Positions 23,400-34,428 of a DNA stretch of 64,000 bases are shown here, in pieces; within the stretch, counting starts at the first letter, position 1; every line of letters starts with the position of its first letter. The DNA comes from Pempheris klunzingeri. Its lineage: Eukaryota; Chordata; Actinopteri; Acropomatiformes; Pempheridae. The notes below the pieces were generated by a model that saw nothing but the letters and a program-made list of their open reading frames with translations, had not been told where the DNA came from and did not search any database. The stretch covers positions 27,056,828 to 27,120,827 of the forward strand of contig NC_092019.1 of the NCBI RefSeq assembly GCF_042242105.1, in the 5' to 3' direction. A program made the position numbers and the translations under genes.

Positions 23400-24170
23400 A
23401 TCTTGTTTGTTTCACTCGTTCCTCCATGGGCCATGACATGACTCCTATCACCCATTCAGGTGGTGGGATGCCCTCTAATTCTTTTGGAACTGGATCAGGG
23501 TCAAAGATCCTGGATAAGGTATAGGGCTTTCCATTTTTTGATCCTGGGCAATATAATGGAGTGAAGAGTCCATCTAGTCTGTCTAGAATTGAGTCTCTTT
23601 GCTTTGAGAATATACTCTAGATTCTTATGATCTGTCCATACCAAAAATCGCTGTTCAGCTCCCCCCAACCAGTGTCTCCATTCTCCCAACATTCCATCAT
23701 TCTTCAAGGCTAACAGTTCACAATTTCCAATGTCATAATTTTTCTATGGAGGGGTTAACTTATGCGACAGGTAGGTGCATGGATGGACCTTTTCGGATCT
23801 CTGGGATAGAACTTCCCCGACTATGTCATTGGAAGCATTGACCTCCACCACAAACTGTCCTTGAGGTCCGGAACGGTGAGTATGTGTGCTGTGGTGCACA
23901 TTTCTTTCAGGCAGACCAAAGCCTGCTCGACTGAGAAGTCCAAGTAAATTTTAGAGAAGGAGAGATGAGTTCATGTAATCTTCTGTAGAAATTTGCAAAT
24001 CCGACAAACTGCTAAACCCTCTTCCTCAAACTGGGAGTAGGAACATGGAACTCATACCTTTCTGCTTTAACACATAAATGGCTCTCTAAAAGTCTCTCGA
24101 AAATGTTCCTGGCATTCTGTACATGGGTCTTTTCATCAGGAGAAAAGATCAAAATTTCATTCAGGTACAC
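23400..24170 (-). pseudogene. Gypsy RT-RNase H fragment, minus strand
   Basis: The minus strand reads the end of RT (a YLNEILIFS version of YLDDILIFS at 24135-24165) and then RNase H text ([20 protein letters not shown] followed by [17 protein letters not shown]). It continues to a linker with DPDPVPKELEGIPPPEW. The second RT Asp is lost (LNE for LDD). The fragment is cut at 24170 by the tail of an L2 element. Confidence 0.75.
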
Positions 24171-26880
24171 TCAATCAATCAATCAATCTTTATTTATATA
24201 GCACCAATTCATAACAGCGTTATCTCAATACGCTTTACATAAAGAGCAGGTCTAGACCAAACTCTTTAATTAAGAGAGAGGCCCAGCGATTCAGGAATTC
24301 AAAATTAAGGATTCAAGAATTCCCACATGAGCAAGCATCAGATATTATATTGAGCAAGAAGGAAGAACTCCCCTTTAACGGGAAGAAACCTTGAACATAT
24401 TCCTGGCTCAAATGTGGGCGGCTTTCTGTCAGGGTCCGAGTTGGGTGGAGGTTGGACAGAGAGAGGGAGAGACAGAGAGAGAGAGAGACACAGAGAGAGA
24501 GGGACAACACAAACAGCAACCAACATACTAACAGTGACTATAGCACTAACAATAAGAGTGTAAAAAATTAGCATTCGCAATATGGTAATGTTGAAAAACA
24601 TGACGAGTGGCCGACGATCCACACCAGTGATTCATGAAGCCAGAGAACCACAGCAGCAGGAGCAGGACCAGGATCCACAGGAACTAGAGAACCACAGCAG
24701 GAGAAGCAGGACCAGGATCCACAGGAACCTGAGAGATGAGAAAAGCACAGAAAGGCTCCGGGGAAGATACCAAGTTAGTGGCAGACATTAAGCGGACATG
24801 AGACATAATGATGGAGAAGGAAGAGGAGGATAGAGGAGCCCAGTGCATCATAGGAGTCCCCCAGCAGTCTAAGCCTACAGCCTATAGCATAACTAGGGGC
24901 TGGTCCAAGGCCTGGGCCAGCCCTTAACTTTATGCCTTATCAAAAAGGAAGGTTTTTAGTCTACTCTTAAATGTAGAGAGGGTGTCTGCCCCCCCGAACC
25001 CAAACTGGAAAGAGATTCCACAGGAGAGGAGCCTGATGGCTGAAAGCTCTGCCACCTGCACTACTTTCGGAGACTTTGGGAACCACCAGTAGGCCTGCGT
25101 TCTGGGAGCGCAGTGCTCTAGTGGGGTAGTAGGGTACTATGAGCTCTTTAAGATATGATGGGGCCTGACCATTAAGAACCTTGTATGTGAGGAGAAGGAT
25201 TTTAAACTCTATTCTAGATTTTACTGGAAGTCAATGAAGAGAAGCCAGTACAGGAGAAATATGGTGTCTTCTCTTAGTTCTCGTCAGAACACAAGCAGCA
25301 GCGTTCTGGACCAGCTGGAGAGTCTTTAACGACTTATTGGGGCAGCCTGATAATAATGAGTTGCAATAGTCCAATCTAGAAGTGACAAATGCATGGACTC
25401 ATTTTTCTGCATCATCTATAGACAAAATGGGCCTGATTTTAGCAATATTACGTAGATGGAAAAAGGCAGTTCTAGAAATCTGTTTAATGTGGGAGTTAAA
25501 GGACAAATCTTGATCAAATAAGACTCCCAGATTCCTCAAAGTGGAGCTGGAGGCCAGAGTAATGCCATCCAGAGCAGTTATGTTGATAGAAAAGGTGTCC
25601 CTAAGGGCCGAGCAGAATAACTTCAGTTTTATCTGAGTTTAGCAGCAGAAAGTTGCTGCTCATCCAAGACTTTATGTCCTTAAGGTAGATTTGAAGTTTA
25701 CTCAACTGATTTGGGTTCATTTGGCTTTATTGATAAATATAATTGTGTATAATCTGCGTAACAGTGGAAATGAATGGAGTGCTTCCTGATAATATTACCC
25801 AGAGGAAGCATATATAAGGTAAAAAGTATTGGTCCAAGCACTGAACCTTGTGGAACTCCATGTCTAACTTCAGTGTGGACAGAGGATTCATTGTTAACAT
25901 GTACAAACTGAAATCGATCTAATAAATAGGTCTTAAACCACCTTAATGTGGTTCCTTTTATGCCAATTAACTGTTCCAGTCTCTGCAGTAAGATGTGATG
26001 GTTGATGGTGTCAAAAGCAGCACTCAGGTCTAACAAGACAAGTACAGAGAGAAGTCCTCTGTCTGATGCCATAAGGAGGTCGTTTGTAACCTTCACCAGT
26101 GCTGTCTCTGTGCTATGGTTTGCTCTAAAACCTGACTGAAAGTCCTCTAATAGACTGTTGGAATTTAGAAAATTACACAGCTGATTAGCTACAACTTTCT
26201 CCAGGATCTTTGAGAAAAGGGGAAGGTTGGATATAGGTCTATAGTTGGCTAATACACCTGAATCAAGAGTAGGCTTTTTCAGGAGAGGTTTAATTACTGC
26301 TACTTTAAGGGACTGTGGTACGTAGCCTGTTAGTAAAGACTGATTTATCATATCCAGTAAGGATGTGCTAATTGAGGGCAGGACTTCATTAAGTAGCCCA
26401 GTAGGAATGGGGTCTAGGAGACAAGTTGATGGTTTGGATGAGGAGACTATTGAAGCCAATTCAGGAAGATCAATTGGAATAAAAACAGTCCAAATGCACA
26501 TCAGGTCTAGCAGCTGATTCCATAATTCCTAAGTTTGAAGTTGAATCAGACCCTGTTGACGGCAGGAGGTGATGAATTTTGTCTCTAATAGTTAGAATTT
26601 TATCATTAAAGAAGCTCATGAAGATGTTGCTGCTGAGCTCTAAAGGAACACAAGGATCAATAGAGTTCTGGCTCTTTGTCTGGCTATTGCCTGGCTATTG
26701 TGCTGGACAGAAATCTAGGGTTGCTTTTATTTTCTTCTATTAACGAGGAGTAGTATGCGACTCTGGCATTACAGAGGGCCTTTCTATAGGTTTTATGACA
26801 CTCCCTGTGGGCAGTGAGCCTGATTTGGTTATAATTTCTAGATCACTGTGGTACGCAGAATCTAAAAAGTGCAGTGCAAG
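24171..26880 (-). mobile_element. L2-clade LINE, minus strand, inserted in Gypsy fragment
   Basis: The 3' end is at 24171, with an aatc-repeat tail directly after Gypsy RT text. The 3' UTR includes a GA-rich run (about 24455-24505) and a copy of the ggatcctggtcctg minisatellite (about 24645-24735). ORF2 follows up to about 26880, where the element is 5'-truncated before the endonuclease start. It matches the + strand copy at 51469-54180 over its whole length. Confidence 0.85.
24930..26830 (-). pseudogene. L2 ORF2 reverse transcriptase, minus strand
   Basis: The longest frame (25698-26501) carries [52 protein letters not shown] and [13 protein letters not shown]. Its active-site box reads YADY where YADD is expected, so the second catalytic Asp is lost. 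The C-terminal part continues in another frame down to about 24930, and N-terminal text in yet another frame reaches about 26830. Confidence 0.8.
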
Positions 26881-26919
26881 AGGCAGCGTCACCTTTATCC
26901 GGCTAGCTTAGCTTCGCAC

Positions 26920-27167
26920 AATGTATGGATCACCACTTGAAATAATTAGCTAAAAGTAATGCATAAACATTTGAAATAGCTGATGAAGAGCAATGGATAC
27001 TGAGTTTGTCTTTCCTTGTGATAGTATGATAACTCAATCAATCTTTATTTATATAGCGTCAATTCATAACAAGCATTATCTCAAGGTGGTTTCCATAAAG
27101 AGCAGGTCTAGACCAAACTTTAGGTCTCTTTAGGTGAGGCTATATAGAAGAAAATGTCCAATTTTAC
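26920..27167 (+). repeat. Left half of a dispersed repeat (copy A), split by two insertions
   Basis: The text aattagctaaaagtaatg and later gaaaatgtccaattttac parallels copy B at 33800-34150. Inside it, 27015-27150 is a minus-strand L2 tail fragment (caatctttatttatatagcg, then agcaggtctagaccaaac). The copy resumes at 30234 after the piggyBac element. Confidence 0.6.
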
Positions 27168-30100
27168 TTAACCCTTACATGCTGTTCATATCTTAAGCCA
27201 TCACAGTATGGTCCGGGTCAAAATTGACCAAGAATTCCCTCGTAGTAAGTGTCTATACCAAATTTTAAACTACAGATCTATTTAGAATGTCTAAATAACC
27301 TATGTCACATCAATAAATGTATGATTAATCCATAATAAATGTTTCAGAGAGCAGAGAGAGTGTATTTTTTAAGTTTTACAACACACGTTTTTGGAGAAAA
27401 ACATCTATTACACAGTATCGTGTCCTGTTTTACATAAGACATAAAACATAAAAGCCATAATGATTTAGATATATTTTATTGAATTTGAAAATGGCATGAA
27501 CATTCTGGAACTGTTGGAATTCATAATATAACCATGTTTAACCATTGCAACCATTAAACGCTGTCCTCACTGCTATATCATAAGAAATCATAATTATCAA
27601 TATTAATTCAACATTTACCACTTACAACACAAAACATTAAATAAAAAAATGCTTATTATAAACTAGTCTCTGCATTCAAAGCAGTGGTAGGAAACCTTAC
27701 GTGTGTGGAACTTGCACGTGTTTCCCACATTTGTGTTGCACACTTGGACTCAAAAATGGGACTGCCAGGCATGCATGGGTTATGAACATCTCTTTAATTC
27801 TGGAAGTACAAAAATCACAAGCACAACTGCTCAGCGTGGCCGCATACTGCCGGACATTTCAATCTGCTTGGGCACGTGTGCTACCTGTGCACCCTAAAGA
27901 CCCCTAAGCTGCCCAGAAGTGCCTGCGTGAGCTCACTCATTATATCCACTAATAAACCTGCTAAAAATATGACTAGTGCTGCATGAATATAAATCATATT
28001 ACAACTGCATAATAACACACAATAAAACATGAGAATGGGAGGGTACCCAGTGTCCAGTTATATTCTCATATTACTGTGGGTCCCACACTTGCAGCAGGTT
28101 GTCCCTGTTTTTCTGTCCCCTTGTGTTGGCTTCTTGTGTGAGTTCTTGATCAGGGCCAGGCTCAGTTGGCTGCAATGCCCTTACCAATGCTGCTGAAGCT
28201 GCTGAGGGAAGGTGTTGTCGCTTTTGCATGCAAGGAGTCACAAGGGCCTTTCCAAACTCCTCCAAAAAGAACCTCCTTTGTAGGTTGTAGGCATTGTAGG
28301 TTGATATGCCAATGATATTGTGGAATATCATGAGAGCCCAGCGGGTGGTTCAACCTCTCTCCCCCTTGTTGTAATCAGAGCGGGTGGCAGCTCAGGTTTG
28401 TTCTGCCGCACAGTGCCAACCATTGTGATTTTCTTCTTCAGGAGCACCTGACCAAACTCATGAGAGGTGAAGAAGTTGTCACACGTCACATTGGGTCCTC
28501 TTAGCTCTTCTGTCATCTCTAACTCAACACGCATGCCTTGTTTTCTCTCTGGGGCTCCGCCAGCTGGCTTCCCAGTGTATACTTGCATATTCAAAGCATA
28601 ACTGGAACGTGCATGACAAGCAACCCATAATTTAATACCATATTTTCCTTGCTTGCTTGGAATGTACTGGCAGAAAGGACAGTGACCTGCAAAAACACAA
28701 AAAGGGGGAAAACCATTTATCTTTTTGTTCTATCTATCTTCTTATTTATTGAATTCCACTGTTTTTGTCCTGGGTTGTGTTTTTCCGAGGAAAACATTTC
28801 CCTTTTATGTATGGAAGTGCATAAGAAATAAAGGGAATCTGATCTGAATCTGACCATTTGATATCACAGCCAATAACATGTATACTGAAGCAGAGATTAA
28901 TTAGTCTAACAATAAAAGACCATTCTTACCTCTGAATGGAACGAGTCTTTCGTCCACTGTGACCTCTGGGCCAGGGTTGTACATGAGAGGCAGCCGTTCC
29001 ACCCACTTGTCCCAGACATCCCTAATTGCTGCCAGTTTGTCAGTGACACGCCGTGCAGGACTTGGTGGCTCGAAATATTGGTCTTCCCGTCACAGGGTTC
29101 CACTGACTAGAAGCAGCCTCACCTCGAGACCTGTACACACCAGCCAGTATTAGAAGCCCCCATGTAGGCATGTAGGTCAGTCACATCCATGGTCTTCCAT
29201 TCTTGACCATAACGATTAATCCCCTCCATGTTTGTCATTGCAATCTTTTCAATGGCTGGAGGGAAGAAGAGTTGGAAAAAATGTCAGATGCATGGGAGAT
29301 GGCCAGTCCCCCAGATGGGTCCTGGAGTCATTCGAATGACATTTTCCGCTGCCAGCCTGCCTACAACTTGATGTGGAAGTGAAGACCCACAGATTGCACT
29401 GTTTTTCGACACAAACATCTGCCTTGCTGCCTGCTCCTCTACATCAGAGTCATCTTCATCAGAGGGGGTGTAATCAGAGTTTTCTTCCACGTTGTCTTCC
29501 TAGTCTGACACATCCTCCTCCAAATCACTATCAACCTCCTCTTAGAAGATCAGATCAAGCACCTGTTGCACACCTAGTCTTGTTGCCATGATGTCAGTCA
29601 CTCATTGATTCAAATGTGTTACTTTGCAAATTATTTTATTACATTGCAGGTGCTTGTGCTTGCAGTTGCAGATCTTGTGTCTGTGTCAAGGCACCCTCTA
29701 ACCCCTGGATGACTTCTGTTCCCTTTGTGCGCCATATATGATTGCTCCTATGCTGTTTTACTGTTTCACTGTTTCGAGATTCCCCCATGCCCCTTCAAAA
29801 ACCAGCAGGTGTCTGTCTCTGCGGGAACCTGGGCAAATGCGGTGGGAGAACAGACAGTTCTCATGACAGTGTCGAGGTCTCCCTTGAACTTTGTCACCAC
29901 TGTCCCATAAAAAATACACACAAACATGGCCTGTACAGTTTCACAGTTTCAAGATTCCCTAAAACGACCATTTTCCTTGATTTGACCCACACTGGTAGAT
30001 CTAAAATCCATCTCAATAGATACTGGTCAAATTTGACCCGAAACAGTCTCAGTGTACAAAAATGAGTGAAAAAAAAGGATACAATTTTAAAATATTTTCA

Positions 30101-30233
30101 TTTCTGTGTATTTTGGGTCACTTTAGGAAAAGTCATCAAACTTCAGGCTCAAAGAATGACGATTAGGGTATTTTTTACTGCTGTCAAATGTCAAAATGGG
30201 TCAAATTTGACCCGAACAGTATTTAAGGGTTAA
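27168..30233 (-). mobile_element. piggyBac-type DNA transposon, 3.07 kb, with TTAA duplications
   Basis: TTAA at 27168-27171 and 30230-30233 flanks ends CCCTTACATGCTGTTC and, inverted, CCCTTAAATACTGTTC (14 of 16 alike). Subterminal gggtcaaa(a/t)ttgacc palindromes occur at both ends. A decayed piggyBac transposase lies inside on the minus strand. The TTAA target and CCCTT tips are diagnostic of the superfamily. The element is non-functional. Confidence 0.9.
28074..29589 (-). pseudogene. piggyBac transposase (PGBD-like), inactivated
   Basis: From an ATG at 29589 the frame gives an acidic N terminus (YTPSDEDDSDVEEQ) broken by two stops. Then come LPHQVVGRLAAENVIRM (which in family members precedes the core), TVDERLVPFRG (first catalytic Asp), VTCDNFFTSHEFGQVLLKKK (second catalytic Asp), TMVGTVRQNKPELP and the C-terminal RWALMIFHNIIGISTYNAYN followed by FLEEFGKALVTP. 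The stretch between the RQNKPELP block and RWALMIF is far shorter than usual, so the segment with the third catalytic Asp is deleted. Several frame shifts are present. It acted in cut-and-paste transposition before decay. Confidence 0.85.
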
Positions 30234-30425
30234 GCATAATCAATGGCACAGTATTCTCCTATGTGGCTTAACTTGTCCTCTCTCCACCCCCAACACTTAC
30301 TGCTCATCTGGGACAAGTTGAGCCAATAGGCCAATTTCACTATTTCCAAGTCCTTTCCAGTGTTATTTAAAAATATAGAAAATAAAATAGAAGGTATTAT
30401 CGAACCTGGAAATCTCAAAAACATC
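30234..30425 (+). repeat. Right half of dispersed repeat copy A
   Basis: The text cataatcaatggcacagtat, then tcctatgtggcttaacttgt, then the gggacaagttgagcc block parallels 34127-34240 in copy B. Confidence 0.6.
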
Positions 30426-31251
30426 TAATGTAGGATGATCTACAAAAACACATTGTGTGTGCTCTGTATGATAATGCCCGAACCATTTTATAGCTCAGTC
30501 TTCTATTCCAACATCCCTTAGTCTGTGTAGCATTAGCCCATGGTTTACAGACTCAACAAATAAAGCAGCACAGTTTTGTTTTTTTTTCAAGGGAACAGGC
30601 AATATAATTCAATGTGTGTTAAATGCTTTTGTTGCTGTCACTTGAAATGCTTTTGTTTAACAAAGGTGTGGACACTATAAAACCACACTGAATGTTGAGC
30701 AAACTTTAATTCTGTTTGTTCCACTGACACCGCTGTTCCTCAGGGTGAAGAACCACTTAATGAGGTGCACCACTAAGCACAGCTAGCCTCTATTTATTAT
30801 CTTTGGGAGCTTTTTAAAAAACTTTGCATTCAAATGAATATATTGACATGTGGGCATATCTTTACCAAATAGGCTACATTAAATTACATGTAATTAATTT
30901 ACAGCTGTAAATGAATAAACCAGACAAACCATTTATTTATTTATAGTTAGGAGTTTTAGCTTCTTTGTGATTGCCTGCAAATTAACATGCTCAATTTCTT
31001 CATTGATGAGTTACCCACTTCAGAAATGCTAAGAGATCGCACTCTGGCACAACAATTTCCTCCGGGATAAATAAAGGCGGTCTTATTCTTATTCTTATTA
31101 CAGGTTTAGTGCAAGATGATTGTGCAGGTAGAGCATATTTTATGGCATTTACTTCCATTTTCTTTCTTCACTTTTTCTTTCACCACCACAGTGGTATGTG
31201 GCTTCCAAAATAAATGTCTGTGAACACATTCTGTTGTAGCAGCCAACAATC
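30426..31251. other. No gene; possible LINE 3' tail at 31040-31100
   Basis: AT-rich. At 31045-31100 the text aatttcctccgggataaata followed by repeated attctt units looks like the end of another fish LINE, but no coding part is attached. Confidence 0.35.
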
Positions 31252-32190
31252 AATCAATCCATCCATCCATTATCTTCCGCTTATCCAGGGGCAGGTTGCG
31301 GTGGCAACAGGTCAAGCAGGGCACTCCCGCCCCCCCACATCTCCTGAGCAACACTTTCCAGCTCCTCATGGGGGATCCCGAGGCGTTCCCAGGCCACATG
31401 AGGTATGTAATCCCTCCAGCGTATCCGCCCCAGGGACTGCTCCCGGTGGGACTTGCCTGGAAAACCTCTAAGGGGAGGTGCCCTTTTGATGTGAAGGAGC
31501 AGCGGCTCTACTCCAAGCCCCTCCCGGATGTCCAGCTCCTCTCCCTATCTCTAAGGCTGAGCCCAGACACCTTACAGAGGAAACTCATTTCGGCCGGTTG
31601 TATCAGCCATTTTACCCTCACTAGTGAACAAGACCCCGAGATACTTAAACTCCCCCACTTGGGGCAACAACCTACTCCCAACCCAGAGGGGACAATCCAC
31701 CTTTTTCGGGCCAAGAACCATGGCCTGAGACTTAGAGATGCTGACCCTCATCCCAACTGCTTCACACTCACCTGCAAACAGCCCCAGTGCACGACGGTCA
31801 TGGCCTGAGAAAGCCAACAGAACCACATCATCTGCAAAAAGCAAATATGCAATTCTGAGCTCCCCAAACCGGACACCTCTCCTCACCTCGGCTGCGCCTT
31901 GAGATTGGTGATAAGGGACAGCCTTGGCAGAATCCAACACCCACTGAGAACGTGCTTGACTTTGTGCCAAGAATGCGGACACAGCTCACACTTTGGTTAT
32001 ACAGGGACCGAATAACTTGTAGCAACGAACCCAGTACCCCATACTCATGCAGTACCCCCCCACAGGATTTACAGAGGAATATGTCAACCACGACAGCCCA
32101 ACAATATCCACCCCTGGCGCCTTGCCACCGAGGAGCTTCTCAACTACCTCGGAGACCTCTGCCAGGGATATGGATGAAGGTTCCTTCTTC
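31252..32190 (-). mobile_element. Non-LTR retrotransposon (3' half), minus strand, ATGG tail
   Basis: The minus strand carries an RT segment with FADDVVLLA (active-site Asp pair, about 31840), ISKSQAMVLG, GEFKYLGVLFTSEGKM, AEMSFLCKVSGLSLRDRER and a C-terminal WERLG region in broken frames. It ends in ggataagcggaagataatgg, then an atgg repeat and ttgatt (31252-31285). The F/L-ADD motif and YLG block mark a LINE clade different from the L2 copies here. I cannot assign the clade with certainty (RTE/Rex-like is possible). Confidence 0.75.
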
Positions 32191-32445
32191 TTCTAGAGCA
32201 GGGGTGCCCAATACGTCAATCGTGATCTACCGGTCGATTGCGGAGGGAGGTAGTGCGGGTAGATCGCGTGACATAAAAAAAAAAAAAAAAAAAAAAGTCG
32301 CATTTGCGACTTGATTGACGTACAGGTCGGCCAGTCTGTCATCTCTTCTCTGCTACGGTTCGCGGGCAGGGACATGCACGTGGTCAAACGCGCTAGCTAC
32401 TGCAAAACTCCAGCGAGCAAAGTGACCTAGTTAGCCTTCCAATCT
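32191..32445. mobile_element. hAT-like terminal fragment with hairpin
   Basis: Starting cagGGGTGCCCAATACGTC near 32199, the text resembles one end of a hAT (Charlie-type) element. It includes a gatctaccggtcgattg palindrome-rich block, a run of about 19 A (32276-32296) and a perfect stem AAGTCGCA/TGCGACTT at 32295-32312. No opposite end or transposase is seen. Confidence 0.4.
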
Positions 32446-32448
32446 ATA

Positions 32449-32525
32449 CCTACTAAAGAAGGGATATTCTGGGATAGGATGGGATACTCTGGGATGGGGA
32501 ATAGGATAGGAAGGGATATTCGACT
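32449..32525 (+). repeat. Short degenerate tandem repeat (gggatattctgggatagg-like)
   Basis: Units of about 10-20 bp built on gggata(tt/ct)ctgggat recur four to five times. Confidence 0.7.
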
Positions 32526-33049
32526 CCATTCAGTGCAAGTCATCAGAGTAAGGTAGTGACCATAAATGTATTGAATGTTCCAGTTACTCTTGTCACTTGT
32601 GTGCAATATTGATGGTTACATCACTGTTTGTCACCTATGTGCATTACTGCTGTCAGTTTTTATGTGTAATATCAAGGGTTACATTAGTTGCAGTTATGCA
32701 ATGTACGCCAACATATATTGTTTATATAAAGTATACTCAGTATATATAGAAATTAATATATGCTCCCTGGGGTTGCTGATGGGAAACCGCACGTTGCCAT
32801 TTTTCAGCCATCTGTCATCGCATTGGTCATAGCTTTGGAAACGCCAGGCGGAGTAATGCTGGCCAACCAATGCTAGCTCAGCTCCCTGACTCTGTATACT
32901 CTATAGATAGGAGACAGAGTGAGAGAAGGAAAGATAGACTGGGAACATGTCCGGAGAACTTTAACCCAGTGGCTTGTTATCAAATGCTAATTTAGTTTCC
33001 TTTGCTTTTAATTCATTTTTAATATTTTTCTGAGTACAGTAGTGGGCAG

Positions 33050-33368
33050 CGTGGTGGTGCGGTGGTTAGCACTGTTGCCCCACAGCAAGAAAGTTCCAGG
33101 TTTGAATCCAGGTTGAAACGTTAAGTCTTTCTGTGTGGAGTTTGCATGTTCTCCCTGTGCTTGTGTGGGTTTCCTCTTGATTCTCCGGCTTCCTCCCACA
33201 GTCCAAAGACATGCAGGTTAGGTTAATTGACTCTAAATTGCCTGTGAGTGTGAGCGTGAGTGGTTGTCTGTCTCTATATGTTGGCCCTTTGGCCAAGTCA
33301 GCTGGGATTGGCTCCAGCTCCCCCACGACCCTGACGGATAAGCGGTATAGATAATAAGTGGATGGATG
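33050..33368 (+). repeat. Composite SINE, full-length, ATGG tail
   Basis: The head gtggtgcggtggttagcac, then gaatccagg, gives a tRNA-like A/B box arrangement. Next come gtgtggagtttgcatgttct, the cttcctcccacagtccaaag block, the aattgactctaaattgcc block, ctccagctcccccacgacc and the tail ggataagcggtatagataat ending atggatg. This is the best complete copy here of the family at 21896-22150 and 39012-39715. Confidence 0.8.
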
Positions 33369-33408
33369 AGTACACTTGTTTCACAAGGACAGACACAGCA
33401 AACTATGG

Positions 33409-33706
33409 GCGGCTGTGGCTGTGGCTCAGTGGTAGAGTGGGTCGTCCCTCAATCAGAAGGGTTCAATCTCCAGCTCCTATGGGTCAACATGTTGAAGTGT
33501 CCTTGGGCAAGACACTGAACCCCATCTTGCTCCTGAAGTAGCTTCAGTGTGTGAATGAGTATGAAAGAATAATCTCCTCCAAAATTACATTCCTCCTGTA
33601 TGAATGATGTGTGAATGGGTGAATGAGGATGTCATGTAAAGCGCTTTGAGTGGTTGAAATAACTAGAAAGGCACTATACAAATACAGACCATTTACTATT
33701 TTCCAC
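33409..33706 (+). repeat. tRNA-derived SINE, full-length
   Basis: Internal Pol III-type boxes are visible: A-box-like TGGCTCAGTGG at 33422-33432 and B-box-like GGTTCAATCTC at 33460-33470. The body runs through gtccttgggcaagacactga and gcttcagtgtgtgaatg to the tail gcgctttgagtggttgaaat, then atacagaccattta. It serves as the reference copy for fragments at 6225, 9925, 10858, 35546, 49355/49905 and 54822. Confidence 0.8.
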
Positions 33707-33789
33707 TGATTAACTTTTTCATCATACTTCACCAACAGATTTTATTGTTCTCATTCAACCTGCTATCAGTTCCACTCACACGTAGCTTA

Positions 33790-34335
33790 GCTTACAACAA
33801 AGTCTGGATAACCACATAAAACAGCAAGCTAACAGTGATGGATGAACAGTTGTAATAATCGGCTAAAATAAATGGGTAAATAGTTGAAATTGTTAGCTAA
33901 AACTACATTTGAAATAGTTTGCAAAAGTAATGGACAAACAATTGTAATAGTTAGCTAAAACTACATTTGAAATAGTTTGCAAAAGTAATGGACAAACAAT
34001 TGAAATAGTTAGCTAATTGCATAGTTAGTTAACTGCAGTTGATTTTCACTTTGAATTTATTCTGACTTTGACTGTAAACTCAGTCATTTGGTGTTGAATT
34101 TTTCTTTCTCTGATATAGATGATAAGTGAAAATGTGCAGTTTGACTTCATCATAATCAGTGGCACAATGTACTCCCATGTGGCTCAACTTATCCTCTCCC
34201 AAGGCTCAACTTACCCCTCAACTGGGCAAGTTGAACTAAGACACCACTTTTGTTTGGAAAGTCACATTTTAAATACTTTTATTTGTGGATCCAGAGTGAT
34301 TGGGATGCACCATAACCTGAAATATATGTACATTT
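33790..34335 (+). repeat. Dispersed repeat copy B with 58-bp tandem unit
   Basis: The unit beginning gttagctaaaactacatttg repeats at 33892-33949 and 33950-34007 (one mismatch noted near the end), with a partial third. After it comes the gaaaatgtgcagtttgactt text, then ataatcagtggcacaatgta and the tggctcaacttatcc block, the uninterrupted counterpart of copy A around the piggyBac insertion. Origin unknown. Confidence 0.65.
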
Positions 34336-34428
34336 TCTAGTTATTACCGGCACCATGCCTAGGTAAAACCTAGACTGGTAGTAAGGGTTACACAGGCTAG
34401 GAAGCACCGTGTAGCCAATATACAACAC

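Noticed and set aside
33409..33480. Possible tRNA gene
   Set aside because: A- and B-box-like sequences are present, but no cloverleaf or anticodon arm is complete and the body continues into a SINE tail.
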